Source of the DNA: Allobosea sp. | GTDB taxonomy: Bacteria > Pseudomonadota > Alphaproteobacteria > Rhizobiales > Beijerinckiaceae | Length of the DNA: 64,000 nucleotides | Direction: 5' to 3' | NCBI RefSeq assembly: GCF_017308075.1 | Contig: NZ_JAFKFX010000025.1 | Coordinates: forward strand, 219,056 to 283,055 | Translations under genes and position numbers: made by a program | The notes under the pieces: generated by a model | Told to the model about the DNA's origin: nothing | Seen by the model: the letters and a program-made list of their open reading frames with translations, nothing else | The model's database searches: none | Part shown: piece by piece, positions 33,649-45,830 of the stretch | Numbering within the stretch: position 1 is the stretch's first letter | Layout: each line of letters begins with the position of its first letter

Positions 33649-36606
33649 TCAGGCCGCGAAGGCCTCATCCAGGAATGCGTTGAGCTGGGCGAGATGCTTG
33701 GACATCAGGCCGGTCGCCGTCGCGGCCGAGGCCGGGCGCCCGACATAGCGCGGCCGCTTCGACTTCGAGCCGGCATGGCCCAGTACCCATTCCAGATAGG
33801 GCTCGACGAAGGTCCAGGAACCCTGATTCTTCGGTTCCTCCTGGCACCAGACCACGTCGGCGCTCTTGAAGCGCGCCAGCTCCTGCGCCAGCGACTTCAG
33901 CGGGAACGGATAGAGCTGCTCGACGCGCATCAGATAGACGTCGTCGATGCCGCGCTTCTCGCGCTCCTCGAGCAGGTCGAAATAGACCTTGCCGGAGCAG
34001 AGCACGACCCGGCGGATCTTCGAGTCCTTGACCAGTTTGGTCGTCGAGTTGCCACGCTCGGCATCGTCGTGCAGCACGCGGTGGAAGGTCGAGCCCTCGG
34101 CCAGTTCGTCGAGCGTCGAGACGCAGCGCTTGTGGCGCAGCAGCGACTTCGGCGTCATCAGGATCAGCGGCTTGCGGAAGTCGCGCTTCAACTGGCGGCG
34201 CAGGATGTGGAAATAGCTCGCCGGGGTCGAGCAGTTCGCCACCTGCATATTGTCCTCGGCGCACATCTGCAGGAAGCGCTCGAGACGGGCGGAGGAATGC
34301 TCCGGCCCCTGGCCCTCATAGCCGTGCGGCAGGAGGCAGACCAGGCCCGACATGCGCAGCCATTTGCGCTCGCCCGAGGAGATGAACTGGTCGAACACCA
34401 CCTGCGCGCCATTGGCGAAATCGCCGAACTGCGCCTCCCACATCGTCAGCGCGTTCGGCTCCGACAGGGTGTAGCCGTATTCGAAGCCGAGCACCGCCTC
34501 TTCCGAGAGCATCGAGTTAATGACCTCGTAGCGCGACTGGCCCTCGCGGATATGGTTCAGCGAGGTGTGGCGCGCCTCGGTCTCCTGGTCGATCAGCACC
34601 GAATGGCGCTGCGAGAAGGTGCCGCGCTCGCAATCCTGGCCGGAGAGACGCACCGGGTTGCCGTCGAGCAGCAGCGAGCCGAAGGCCAGCGCTTCCGCCG
34701 TCGCCCAGTCGATACCCTGCCCGCTCTCGACCGCCTTGCGGCGGTTGTCGAGGAAGCGCTGGATCGTCTTGTGGACGTTGAAGCCCGCGGGAACCTCGGT
34801 GATCTTCTGCGTGATCTCCTTCAGCACCGCCTCGGGAACGCCGGTCGCGCCGCGGCGCGGATCGTCCTCGTCGGCGCGCATCGCCTTCATGCCGGCCCAG
34901 CGGCCGTCGAGCCAGTCTGCCTTGTTCGGCTTGAAGGACTGGCCGGCGTCGAACTCGACCTCAAGCTTGTCCTTCCAGGCGGCGCGCATCTGGTCGAGCT
35001 CGCCCGGCTGGATCACGCCCTCGGCCTCGAGCTTGGTGCTGTAGAGCTCGAGCGTCGACTTGTGGCCGCGGATCTTGCGGTACATCAGCGGCTGGGTGAA
35101 GCCCGGCTCGTCGCCCTCGTTATGGCCGAAGCGGCGATAGCAGAACATGTCGATCACGACCGGCTTGTGGAATTTCTGCCGGAACTCGATCGCGACCTTC
35201 GCGGCGAAGACCACCGCCTCCGGATCGTCGCCGTTCACATGGAAGACCGGGGCCTCGACCATCTTCGCCACATCGGACGGATAGGGCGAGGAGCGCGAAT
35301 AGCGCGGATAGGTGGTGAAGCCGATCTGGTTGTTGATGATGAAGTGCAGCGAGCCGCCGGTGCGGTGGCCCTTGAGGCCCGACAGGCCGAGGCACTCGGC
35401 CACGACGCCCTGGCCGGCGAAGGCCGCGTCGCCATGGATCAGCAGCGGCAGCACCTTGGAACGCTCGACGATGTCGCCGAACTGGTCCTGCTTGGCCCGC
35501 ACCTTGCCGAGCACCACGGGATCGACGATCTCGAGATGCGAGGGGTTGGCGGTCAGCGAGATATGGACGTTGTTGCCGTCGAACTCGCGGTCCGAAGACG
35601 CACCGAGATGGTACTTCACGTCGCCCGAGCCCTCGACGTCGTCGGGCGCGAAGGAGCCGCCCTTGAACTCGTGGAACAGCGCGCGATGCGGCTTGCCCAG
35701 CACCTGGGTCAGCACGTTGAGGCGGCCGCGATGAGCCATACCGAAGACGATGTCGCGCACGCCGAGCGCGCCGCCGCGCTTGATGATCTGCTCCAGTGCC
35801 GGAACCAGCGACTCGCCGCCATCAAGGCCGAAGCGCTTGGTGCCGGTGAACTTCAGATCGAGGAACTTCTCGAAGCCCTCGGCCTCGACGAGCTTGTTGA
35901 GGATCGCGCGCTTGCCCTCGCGGGTGAAGGCGATCTCCTTGTCCGGCCCCTCGATGCGCTCCTGCAGCCAGGCCTTCTGCTCGGGGTCGGAGATGTGCAT
36001 GAACTCGACGCCGACCGTGCCGCAATAGGTCCGCTGCAGGATCGCCGTCATCTCGCGGATGGTGGCGAATTCCAGGCCGAGCACGTTATCGATGAAGATC
36101 TTGCGGTCGAGATCGGCCTCGGTGAAGCCGAAGGCGGCCGGCGAGAGCTCCTCGATATCCTTGATGCCCTCGATCCCCAGCGGGTCGAGCTGGGCATGCA
36201 GATGGCCGCGCATGCGATAGGCGCGGATCAGCATAATGGCGCGCACGGAATCGCGCGTCGCCTGCTGGACGTCGGAAGCCGAAAGCGTCGTGCCGGCCGC
36301 CTTGGCCTTGGCGCCGAGCTTGTCGCCGATCACCTTCTCGACCACGGCCCAGTTGCCGTCGAGCGCCGAGACGATCTCGCCGCCGGGCGGGATCGGCCAG
36401 TTCGGGCGCTTCCAGGAGGCGCCCTTGGCGTTGTCGATGATCGCCTGGCGCTCGTCGTTCAGCCCGGCGAAGAAGCCCCGCCACTGCTCGTCGACCGATT
36501 TGGGATCAGCCTGGTAGCGGGCATAGAGGTCCTCGATATAGGCCGCGTTGCCGCCATAGAGGAACCCCGTCTGCGCGAGAGCCTCGTTGATGTCCTGGCG
36601 AGCCAT
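33649..36606 (-). CDS. sucA: 2-oxoglutarate dehydrogenase E1
   Basis: A 985-residue thiamine-diphosphate enzyme that decarboxylates 2-oxoglutarate. The N-terminal E2-binding segment (FLYGGNAAYIEDLYARYQADP), the central catalytic part with GMAHRGRLNVL, and the ThDP and Mg-binding GDAAFAGQGVVAE and GFTTYPRYSRSSPYPSDVAKM are all present. The C-terminal CQEEPKNQGSW motif is intact. The ATG at 36606 is the normal start, and an in-frame ATG 27 bases upstream adds only MLGRRRQDD. Confidence 0.97.
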   Translation of the reverse strand: MARQDINEALAQTGFLYGGNAAYIEDLYARYQADPKSVDEQWRGFFAGLNDERQAIIDNAKGASWKRPNWPIPPGGEIVSALDGNWAVVEKVIGDKLGAKAKAAGTTLSASDVQQATRDSVRAIMLIRAYRMRGHLHAQLDPLGIEGIKDIEELSPAAFGFTEADLDRKIFIDNVLGLEFATIREMTAILQRTYCGTVGVEFMHISDPEQKAWLQERIEGPDKEIAFTREGKRAILNKLVEAEGFEKFLDLKFTGTKRFGLDGGESLVPALEQIIKRGGALGVRDIVFGMAHRGRLNVLTQVLGKPHRALFHEFKGGSFAPDDVEGSGDVKYHLGASSDREFDGNNVHISLTANPSHLEIVDPVVLGKVRAKQDQFGDIVERSKVLPLLIHGDAAFAGQGVVAECLGLSGLKGHRTGGSLHFIINNQIGFTTYPRYSRSSPYPSDVAKMVEAPVFHVNGDDPEAVVFAAKVAIEFRQKFHKPVVIDMFCYRRFGHNEGDEPGFTQPLMYRKIRGHKSTLELYSTKLEAEGVIQPGELDQMRAAWKDKLEVEFDAGQSFKPNKADWLDGRWAGMKAMRADEDDPRRGATGVPEAVLKEITQKITEVPAGFNVHKTIQRFLDNRRKAVESGQGIDWATAEALAFGSLLLDGNPVRLSGQDCERGTFSQRHSVLIDQETEARHTSLNHIREGQSRYEVINSMLSEEAVLGFEYGYTLSEPNALTMWEAQFGDFANGAQVVFDQFISSGERKWLRMSGLVCLLPHGYEGQGPEHSSARLERFLQMCAEDNMQVANCSTPASYFHILRRQLKRDFRKPLILMTPKSLLRHKRCVSTLDELAEGSTFHRVLHDDAERGNSTTKLVKDSKIRRVVLCSGKVYFDLLEEREKRGIDDVYLMRVEQLYPFPLKSLAQELARFKSADVVWCQEEPKNQGSWTFVEPYLEWVLGHAGSKSKRPRYVGRPASAATATGLMSKHLAQLNAFLDEAFAA

Positions 36607-36722
36607 GTCGTCCTGCCTTCTTCTGCCTAGCACATCGGGATCGGCCGCAGCCGATCATCTCTGATCGTTCCAGCGCCGCAACGCGCCGGCCGGGCCCCTG
36701 CCCGGCCGGCTCATCGCGACAC

Positions 36723-37607
36723 TCAGCCCTTCAACACGTCCACCAAGGTCTTTCCAAGGCGCGCCGGCGACGGCGAGACCCGGATGCCGGCGGCTTCCAT
36801 GGCGGCGATCTTGTCTTCCGCGCCGCCCTTGCCGCCGGAGATGATCGCACCGGCATGGCCCATGCGGCGGCCCGGAGGCGCCGTGCGGCCGGCGATGAAG
36901 CCGACCATCGGCTTCTTGCGGCCGCGGCGGGCCTCGTCCTTGATGAACTGCGCCGCGTCTTCCTCGGCCGAGCCGCCGATCTCGCCGATCATCACGATCG
37001 ACTCGGTCTTGGGGTCGGCGAGGAACATTTCGAGCATGTCGATGAACTCGGTGCCCTTGACCGGGTCGCCGCCGATGCCGACCGCGGTCGACTGGCCGAG
37101 GCCCTCATTCGTGGTCTGGAACACCGCCTCATAGGTCAGCGTGCCCGAGCGCGAGACGATGCCGACCGAGCCCGGCTTGAAGATGTTGGCCGGCATGATG
37201 CCGATCTTGCTCTCACCGGCGGTGACGACACCCGGGCAGTTCGGCCCGATCAGCCGCGACTTCGAACCCGAGAGCGAGCGCTTGACGCGGACCATGTCGA
37301 GCACCGGGATGCCCTCGGTGATGCAGATGATCAGCGGGATCTCGGCGTCGATCGCCTCGCAGATCGCGTCCGCGGCGCCCGGGGGCGGCACGTAGACGAC
37401 CGAAGCGTCGGCGCCGGTCTTGTCGCGCGCCTCGGCGACGGTGTCGAAGACCGGCAGGCCGAGATGCAGGCTGCCACCCTTACCGGGCGAGGTGCCGCCG
37501 ACCATCTTGGTGCCGTAGGCGATCGCCTGCTCGGAATGGAAGGTGCCGTTCTTGCCGGTGAAGCCCTGGCAGATGACCTTGGTGTTCTTGTCGATCAGGA
37601 TTGACAT
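36723..37607 (-). CDS. sucD: Succinyl-CoA ligase, alpha subunit
   Basis: A 294-residue subunit that carries the phosphohistidine. CoA is bound near the N-terminus ([26 protein letters not shown]), and the active histidine is in [12 protein letters not shown]. The beta subunit gene is 9 bases upstream. It forms succinate and a nucleoside triphosphate from succinyl-CoA. Confidence 0.98.
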   Translation of the reverse strand: MSILIDKNTKVICQGFTGKNGTFHSEQAIAYGTKMVGGTSPGKGGSLHLGLPVFDTVAEARDKTGADASVVYVPPPGAADAICEAIDAEIPLIICITEGIPVLDMVRVKRSLSGSKSRLIGPNCPGVVTAGESKIGIMPANIFKPGSVGIVSRSGTLTYEAVFQTTNEGLGQSTAVGIGGDPVKGTEFIDMLEMFLADPKTESIVMIGEIGGSAEEDAAQFIKDEARRGRKKPMVGFIAGRTAPPGRRMGHAGAIISGGKGGAEDKIAAMEAAGIRVSPSPARLGKTLVDVLKG

Positions 37608-37616
37608 CGGTTTTCC

Positions 37617-38813
<1,197 letters not shown>

Positions 38814-38930
38814 GCCTGATGTCCTGTCTGGAAGGGGTCGATGGCAAAGATGGCGGGCGAGGAAGGCCGAGAGGCGGGCGGCAGGGCGAGCCTGTCATCC
38901 GCCATTCGCGGCCTCGCCGCCGGCTCTATC

Positions 38931-40135
<1,205 letters not shown>

Positions 40136-40735
40136 TTAGATCACGCCGGTCGCCAGAGTCCGCAGCACGACCCTGATCAGCGTCGCCAGCCGCGCATCGA
40201 CCGAAGCCTGCGGCACATCGCCTTCCAGTTCAAGCGCCGCCGGATGGATGAAACGATGGGTCGCGTCGATCACGAAGGCGATCGCCCGGTCGCGGTCGCG
40301 CGGCTCGAAGGCGCCGGCGGCGATGCCTTCGTCGATCACCCGGTCGAACAGGGCGCGGACCCGGGACCGGTTGCGCCGGCTGATGGCATGGCGCTTCGCC
40401 ACCGCCTGCGACAAGGCTGCGAAGAGATGAGGATCCTCGTGCAGCAGGTCGCGATTGGCCTTGGCCAGCGCCAGGATCAGCCGTTCGAGCTTGTCATCGG
40501 CCGGATCGGGACCATCGGCGATGTCGGCGAGGCGCCGCTCCGTCGCCTTGAGCCAGGCATCGACGACCGCATCGATCAGCGCCGTCTTCGACGGGAAGTA
40601 GCGATAGACGTTGGCATGGGTCATGCCCGCCTCCTCCGCCACCGCCACGACGGTGAAGCGGCGCAGGCCGTGCAGGCGCAGATGCTCGCTGGCGACCGAG
40701 AGGATACGGGTCTCGCTCGGCTCGCGCGTGCCCAT
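40136..40735 (-). CDS. TetR family transcriptional regulator
   Basis: A 199-residue regulator. The helix-turn-helix at about 25-60 reads FTVVAVAEEAGMTHANVYRYFPSKTALIDAV. The C-terminal ligand domain is helical and has no family signature I recognise. It starts two bases after the zapE stop codon and lies between zapE and mdh, a pair that is often adjacent in this order. Confidence 0.9.
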   Translation of the reverse strand: MGTREPSETRILSVASEHLRLHGLRRFTVVAVAEEAGMTHANVYRYFPSKTALIDAVVDAWLKATERRLADIADGPDPADDKLERLILALAKANRDLLHEDPHLFAALSQAVAKRHAISRRNRSRVRALFDRVIDEGIAAGAFEPRDRDRAIAFVIDATHRFIHPAALELEGDVPQASVDARLATLIRVVLRTLATGVI

Positions 40736-40737
40736 GC

Positions 40738-41916
40738 CTAGGTTTCCACCAACCCTGTCGTCTCGCCGCTGGCGGCGGAATCGGCACGGCCATGCGGCAA
40801 GGCGAGATATTCCTCCGAGCGCATCTCGATCAGCCGCGAGACGGTGCGGTCGAACTCGAACGCCTCGCGTCCCGAACGCGCGACATAAAGCCCGGTCGGC
40901 TCGGCCGCCGCCGAGGCGACGAGCTTCACATGGCTCTCATAGAGCGTGTCGATCAGAATGATGAAACGCTTCGCCTCATTGCGCCGGTCCATGTCCATCA
41001 CCGGGATGTCGTCGAGCACCAGCGTATGGAAATCCTGGGCCAGAGCGAGATAGTCGGAAGCGCCATAGGCCTGCGCGCAGAGATCGGAAAAGCTCGCCCG
41101 CGCCACCCCGGCCGCCGCCTGCGGCAGCCTGAGCTCGTGCCCCTTGATCGCGATCGTCGCGGGCACGCCCCGGGCGACGCCGGACAGGCGCGCGAAGGCC
41201 GTGTCGAGCGCGGCTCGCGCCGCCGCATCGGCCGGGACGTGATAGGTCGGTGCGCCGCCGAGCTTCTCGAGCCGGAAGTCGGTGCGTGCGTCGAGCCGGA
41301 TGACCTCGACCTTGCCTTGCAGCAGGGCGATGAAGGGCAGGAACAGCGCCCGGTTGAGCCCGTTCTCATAAAGCCGGGACGGCTCGACATTCGAGGTCGC
41401 GACCACGACGACGCCCGCGGCGAAGAGCGCCGTGAACAGCCGGCCGAGGATCATCGCATCGGCGATGTCGGTGACGGTGAACTCGTCGAAGCAGAGCAGC
41501 GTCGCCTCGGCGGCGAGCGCGGCGGCGACCGGGCCGATCGGGTCGGCCTCCTTGACCTTGCCGGCTTTCAGATCCTGGCGATAGGCATGGATACGCTCAT
41601 GCACATCGGCCATGAAGGCATGGAAATGCACGCGCCGGCGCGAGGCCAGCGGCATCGCCTCGTAGAACATGTCCATCAGCATGGTCTTGCCGCGCCCGAC
41701 GGAGCCCCAGATGTAGAGGCCCTTGACGCTCTCCGGCGGCGGCTGCTTGCGGCCGAACAGCCAGCCGAGCGCGCTGCTCTTCCTGGCAAGCTGACGGCTG
41801 GCGAGCGTCTCGGTCAGCGCCTGCAGGCGCTTGACCACGGCGACTTGCGCCGGATCGCGTTCGATCGCGCCGGTTGCGACAAGGGCGGCATAGCGTTCGG
41901 GAAGGGTAGCGGACAT
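40738..41916 (-). CDS. zapE: Cell division protein ZapE (AFG1-like ATPase)
   Basis: A 392-residue AAA-type ATPase. Walker A is GSVGRGKTMLMDMFYEA, Walker B LLCFDEFTVTDIADAMIL, and the arginine-finger region is in NVEPSRLYENGL. ZapE is linked to Z-ring stability, and its mitochondrial homologue AFG1/LACE1 to protein quality control. The start at 41916 (MSATLPERYAAL) matches the family; an upstream frame to 42126 is non-conserved. Confidence 0.94.
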   Translation of the reverse strand: MSATLPERYAALVATGAIERDPAQVAVVKRLQALTETLASRQLARKSSALGWLFGRKQPPPESVKGLYIWGSVGRGKTMLMDMFYEAMPLASRRRVHFHAFMADVHERIHAYRQDLKAGKVKEADPIGPVAAALAAEATLLCFDEFTVTDIADAMILGRLFTALFAAGVVVVATSNVEPSRLYENGLNRALFLPFIALLQGKVEVIRLDARTDFRLEKLGGAPTYHVPADAAARAALDTAFARLSGVARGVPATIAIKGHELRLPQAAAGVARASFSDLCAQAYGASDYLALAQDFHTLVLDDIPVMDMDRRNEAKRFIILIDTLYESHVKLVASAAAEPTGLYVARSGREAFEFDRTVSRLIEMRSEEYLALPHGRADSAASGETTGLVET

Positions 41917-42218
41917 GACCTGGAGGCAAGGGACGAGGCGCCTGAGGGTTATTGCAGGCCAGCCCCGCCCGCAAGCGCCGGCCGGCAATGGCCCGGAGAC
42001 GGCGACGGCGCGGCCTGATCGGCGATTGCACCGGACAGATTTGCCGCGCGCTGGCGTATGATTGGAGAAAACCTGTCCAAATATCGCAGCGTTAGCGGTA
42101 ATTTGCCGCAATCCGCGCTCTTGCAATTGGCGCTCGCGAGCGCATTTTGAAGACCGAGTTAGGGAAGAATACGCCTCCTGGTCGGCAGCGTGTCACAGCG
42201 CTTTATCAGGAGCTGCAA

Positions 42219-42836
42219 TTGAATCGTTCGATGAAACCTGGCGCGAAAGCCAGGCACGGCGAGGTCAGGCGTCTCTGGCCCACCGAGCGCGACCTCTTCA
42301 CCGCCCATCTTCTGCGCCTCGATGCCGCCTCGCGACGCGAGCGCTTCGGCACGGCGGTCAACGACGAATTCCTCACCGACTACGCCGAGAGCACCTTCGG
42401 CATCGGCGGGCTGGTCTATGCCTATGTCGAGGCCGGCGAAGTCCGTGGCGCCGCCGAACTGCGCGGGCTTGAGGAACTCGTCGTCCAGACTGGTGAAGCC
42501 GCCTTCAGCGTCGAAAGGGACTGGCGTCGGCGCGGCATCGGCGCGGCGCTGTTCGGGCACCTGATCACCGCGGCCCGCAATCGCGGCATCCGGACGCTCT
42601 ACATGACCTATCTCCCCGAGAACATCGCGATGCGCAATCTCGCCCGCAAGTTCGAGGCCGAGCTGATCTCGGGTTACAATGACGTCGAATGCCGGATCGC
42701 CACCGGCGCCCCGACGCCGTTCACCTTGCTCGACGAGGCGCTCAACCATGCGCAGGGCTTCGCGGCGATGTCGCTCGCCTTGCAGCGCAAGCTCTGGCAG
42801 CCGGCGCTTTTCAGCACATCCGGCGGGCCTCACTGA
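42219..42836 (+). CDS. GNAT family N-acetyltransferase
   Basis: A 205-residue acetyltransferase whose acetyl-CoA loop reads VERDWRRRGIGAALFGHLITAARNRGI. The Q/RxxGxG/A core is complete. Start choice: AGGAG at 42208-42212 sits six bases before an in-frame TTG at 42219, while the first close ATG (42231) is 18 bases away. I favour the TTG, which adds four residues. Similar proteins are described in Hyphomicrobiales only as acetyltransferases. The target is unknown. Confidence 0.82.
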   Translation: MNRSMKPGAKARHGEVRRLWPTERDLFTAHLLRLDAASRRERFGTAVNDEFLTDYAESTFGIGGLVYAYVEAGEVRGAAELRGLEELVVQTGEAAFSVERDWRRRGIGAALFGHLITAARNRGIRTLYMTYLPENIAMRNLARKFEAELISGYNDVECRIATGAPTPFTLLDEALNHAQGFAAMSLALQRKLWQPALFSTSGGPH

Positions 42837-42847
42837 AAGCCGGACGC

Positions 42848-42918
42848 GATCGCCGGACTTCCGCCGGCGATCCGCCTCTCGGTGAAAGCAGCGGCTTCGT
42901 CCGGGAAGCGAAGCCGCT
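42848..42918. terminator. Two hairpins between convergent genes
   Basis: The first is GATCGCCGG with CCGGCGATC (42848-42872). The second is AGCGGCTTCG with CGAAGCCGCT (42890-42918). They lie between the stop codons of the acetyltransferase and lipoprotein genes and probably end transcription from both sides. Confidence 0.55.
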
Positions 42919-42932
42919 TCCCGGTTCGACAC

Positions 42933-43625
42933 TCAGCGATTGAGCGAGAGCGCCGCCCCCGATTTGGTGACGGCGCCGTTCATTGCGCCGCCGCCGGAGA
43001 CGCGCAGCCGCGCCACCACCGAGCCGCCGCGCTGGTAGAGATAGACCTCCCCGTCCCGGTAATCCCAGGCATTGACCTGCTGCAATTCGCGGTTGGAGCA
43101 GCCATTGGCGCTGGCGCGGTAGAGGTCGAGCGAGGGCGCGCTCGAGAGCTGCACCCGGCAGGAGCCTCCTGTCGCCTCCTGCGCCGTCCAGCTGCCGACG
43201 ACGGCATCCCGCGAGGCGCCGGGGCTGCGAGCCGGTGCCGGCGCTGGGTTGGGATTGGCGTTGGCGACCTGTCCGCGCAGCTGCGGCGCCTCGGTCACGC
43301 GCTCGACCGGCTGCTGGCCTTGCGGCGCGGCCTGGGGGTCGAAGAACGGATCACTCGGCGGCGGCAGGCCGCTACCCCCGGCCGGGGGCGCGGAGGCGAC
43401 GGGGTAGCCGCCCGGCGGCGGCAGCGGCTCGGACATCACCGGCGCCGAGGAGATCGGCGGCGCGGATTGGAGCGGCTCGCTATAGACCGGCGCGCGCGCC
43501 GGACCCGAGCCCGGGCCGGAAAAGCGCTGCGAACCGGCACAGGCCGCCAGCCCGAGCAGCGGAACGAGGCCAGCCAGCCGCAGCAGACGCGTCGCAGGAA
43601 GATAGTTCAGCTTCATCTTCATCAT
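42933..43625 (-). CDS. Omp19-like outer-membrane lipoprotein with AprI/Inh domain
   Basis: A 230-residue lipoprotein. The lipobox LGLAAC puts the acylated cysteine at C29. A long proline, serine and glycine-rich linker (about 30-135) is followed by a C-terminal Inh-type barrel (about 140-230) with two cysteines and the ending GAVTKSGAALSLNR. The layout and the end of the domain closely match Brucella Omp19, a lipoprotein that inhibits host and bacterial proteases. The role here is inferred. Several in-frame ATGs at the start (MMKMK) make the exact first codon uncertain. Confidence 0.82.
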   Translation of the reverse strand: MMKMKLNYLPATRLLRLAGLVPLLGLAACAGSQRFSGPGSGPARAPVYSEPLQSAPPISSAPVMSEPLPPPGGYPVASAPPAGGSGLPPPSDPFFDPQAAPQGQQPVERVTEAPQLRGQVANANPNPAPAPARSPGASRDAVVGSWTAQEATGGSCRVQLSSAPSLDLYRASANGCSNRELQQVNAWDYRDGEVYLYQRGGSVVARLRVSGGGAMNGAVTKSGAALSLNR

Positions 43626-43807
43626 CTCAATCGCGCGGCCGGCGGCGCCATCGCCGGGCCGACCTCCCCTGCATTGTGAATGCGGCGCCTGAACACGCCA
43701 TGACCAAGTTCAAGGCGGTAAATGCAGCTCAGGTCAAGCGATCCCGCCATTTCGCCGACCGGTGCGGCATGGCAGAACCGGCTGTAGTCGACAAACGGGA
43801 CCACAAG

Positions 43808-44236
43808 ATGAAGCCGCTCACCCCCGCCGCGATTCGCCCACCCTTCGCCCGCTACAGCCATGGCGTCGAGCTGCCGGCCGGGCAGCGGCTGGTGTTCTGC
43901 TCCGGCCAGCTCGGCATCGCCGCCGACGGCACGATCCCCGAGAGCCCGCGCGACCAGGCCGATCTCTGCTTTGCCAACATCGCCGCGATCCTCGGCGAGG
44001 CCGGAATGACCCTGGCGAACATCGTCCGGGTCAACGCCTACGTCACCGATCGCGCCCATATGAAAGGCTATATGGAATCGCGCGACGCCCATGTCGGCAC
44101 GCCGCCGCCGGCCTCGACGCTGATGATCGTCTCCGGCTTCACCTTGCCGGAGTTCAAGGTCGAGATCGAAGTCGTCGCCGCCGCACCGGAAAAGCGGCGC
44201 AAGACGGCGCGCAGCACCAGCGCGCCGAAGTTCTGA
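43808..44236 (+). CDS. RidA family protein
   Basis: A 142-residue YjgF/YER057c/UK114 protein. The family pattern appears as LVFCSGQLGIAADG, DQADLCFANIAAILGEAGMTLANIVRVNAYVTD, and the C-terminal LPEFKVEIEVVAAA. The residue that in true RidA is the catalytic arginine (near R105) is not placed with certainty; the segment PPPASTLMIVSGF has no arginine there. Reactive enamine hydrolysis is therefore not assured. The start is taken at the family N-terminus, without a strong ribosome site. Confidence 0.82.
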   Translation: MKPLTPAAIRPPFARYSHGVELPAGQRLVFCSGQLGIAADGTIPESPRDQADLCFANIAAILGEAGMTLANIVRVNAYVTDRAHMKGYMESRDAHVGTPPPASTLMIVSGFTLPEFKVEIEVVAAAPEKRRKTARSTSAPKF

Positions 44237-44252
44237 CGGCCGCGGGCCGGGC

Positions 44253-45830
44253 TCAGGCCGGCTCAGGCGCCCGCCAGGGATAGGTCCAGGTCTCGGTCAG
44301 CGCCTTGTCGCCGGAACGCAGGAAGGCGCGCAGATCGGCGAGCTGGCCGGGCTCGACCACAATGTCGAAGAAGGCGCGGAACCCCTCGGTCTTGCGGTTC
44401 GGCACGATGAAGGCGCGCACGATCCGCCCGTTCGAGATCGAGGGCACGATCTCGACCTTTTCCGGCTGGTTGAGATGGAAGGCGAGATCGCCGCCGGAGA
44501 AGTCGATGATGAAGCGCCGCGCCCCGTCCGGCACCGGCTCACCCGAGCCCAGCGCCTTGGGCCGCGCCTGGTAGGTGTTGATCGCCCGCCCGCCCGGATG
44601 CAGCTCGTCGGCATCGAGCATGGCTGAGAGCTTGTAGCGGAAGCTGAATTCGCGACCGGGCTCGATCGGGTTCTTCGGCGCCCAGAGCGCGACCACATTG
44701 TCGTTGGTCTCGTCGGTGGTCGGCAGCTCGATCAGCTCGACATGTCCCTCGCCCCACTCGCCTTCCGGCTCAATCCAGTAGGAGGGCCGCAGCTCATAGG
44801 CGAGGTCGAGATCCTGGTAGTGCTCGAAGACGCGGTCGCGCTGGATCAGGCCGAAGCCGCGGACATTGCGCTCGACGAAATAGGACGAGGCCTGCTCGCG
44901 CGGATTGCGCAGCGGCCGCCAGATCCACTCGCCGCTGCCGGAATGGATCATCAGCCCGTCGGAATCGTGCAGTTCGCTGCGGAAATCGTCGTGGAAACGC
45001 CGGTCATTCTCGCCGGTGAAGAACATCGAGGTCAGCGGCGCCAGCCCGAGCCGCTCGATCTTGCGGCGTGCGAACAGGGTCGCCGAGACATCGATCACAC
45101 TGTCCTGGCCGGGATAGATGTTGAAGCGATAGGCGCCGGTCGCCGAAGGCGAATCGAGCAGGGCGTAGACCGTGATGCGCTCGGCATTCGCCGCCGGCGA
45201 CTCGACCCAGAACTCGCGGAAGACCGGGAACTCCTCGCCATCGCGCACGCCGGCGCCGATCGAGAGCCCGCGCGCCGAGAGCCCATAGCGCTGACCACGG
45301 CCGAGCAGGCGGAAATAGCTCGCGCCGATGAAGGAGATCAGCTCGTCGAAAACGCGTGGATCGTTCAGCGGATAATGCAGCCGGAAACCGGCGAAGCCGA
45401 GATTGACCGGCAGCGGTTTCTCGAACTTGGTGCGGCCATAATCGAAGAGATTGGTGGCATAGGGCACCGGCGTCGGTACGCCCTCGCGGATGACGTTCAC
45501 CGTCACCGGGCGCGTGAACAGGAAGCCGGGATGGAACATCTGCAGGCGGAAACCTGAATTGGTCTGCGCCAGCAGTGAACGCTCGGGCCGGAAGCGGATC
45601 TCGCGCCAGGCGTCGAAATCGAGCCGCGTCAGCGCCTCCGGCAGGCTCGGCCCCGCCTCATAGGGCGCGATCGAAATCTCGCGGGCGCGGCGCACCACCT
45701 CCTCGAAGCCGAATCGCGGCTGCGGCGGCGACGCCTCGGGCTGCTGGGCCAGCAATGCCTGCGGCGCGGCCGCGGCGCACAGGGCGGCGCTCAGCCCGGC
45801 CAGAACCCGGCGGCGGTCGGTCACGATCAT
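44253..45830 (-). CDS. opgG: Periplasmic glucan biosynthesis protein OpgG/MdoG
   Basis: A 525-residue periplasmic protein needed for making osmoregulated glucans. The N-terminus has a twin-arginine signal (TDRRRVLAGLSAALCAAAAP). The N-terminal beta-sandwich starts with FGFEEVVRRAREIS, and the C-terminal Ig-like domain includes GGDLAFHLNQPEKVEI. Its usual partner, the glucosyltransferase OpgH, is not adjacent. The start could also be the ATG at 45854, which is preceded by no better ribosome site. Confidence 0.93.
   Translation of the reverse strand: MIVTDRRRVLAGLSAALCAAAAPQALLAQQPEASPPQPRFGFEEVVRRAREISIAPYEAGPSLPEALTRLDFDAWREIRFRPERSLLAQTNSGFRLQMFHPGFLFTRPVTVNVIREGVPTPVPYATNLFDYGRTKFEKPLPVNLGFAGFRLHYPLNDPRVFDELISFIGASYFRLLGRGQRYGLSARGLSIGAGVRDGEEFPVFREFWVESPAANAERITVYALLDSPSATGAYRFNIYPGQDSVIDVSATLFARRKIERLGLAPLTSMFFTGENDRRFHDDFRSELHDSDGLMIHSGSGEWIWRPLRNPREQASSYFVERNVRGFGLIQRDRVFEHYQDLDLAYELRPSYWIEPEGEWGEGHVELIELPTTDETNDNVVALWAPKNPIEPGREFSFRYKLSAMLDADELHPGGRAINTYQARPKALGSGEPVPDGARRFIIDFSGGDLAFHLNQPEKVEIVPSISNGRIVRAFIVPNRKTEGFRAFFDIVVEPGQLADLRAFLRSGDKALTETWTYPWRAPEPA

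Noticed and set aside
33694-36630. 978-codon open frame opposite sucA
   Set aside because: Antisense shadow of a conserved TCA gene. No start signal or domain is recognisable.
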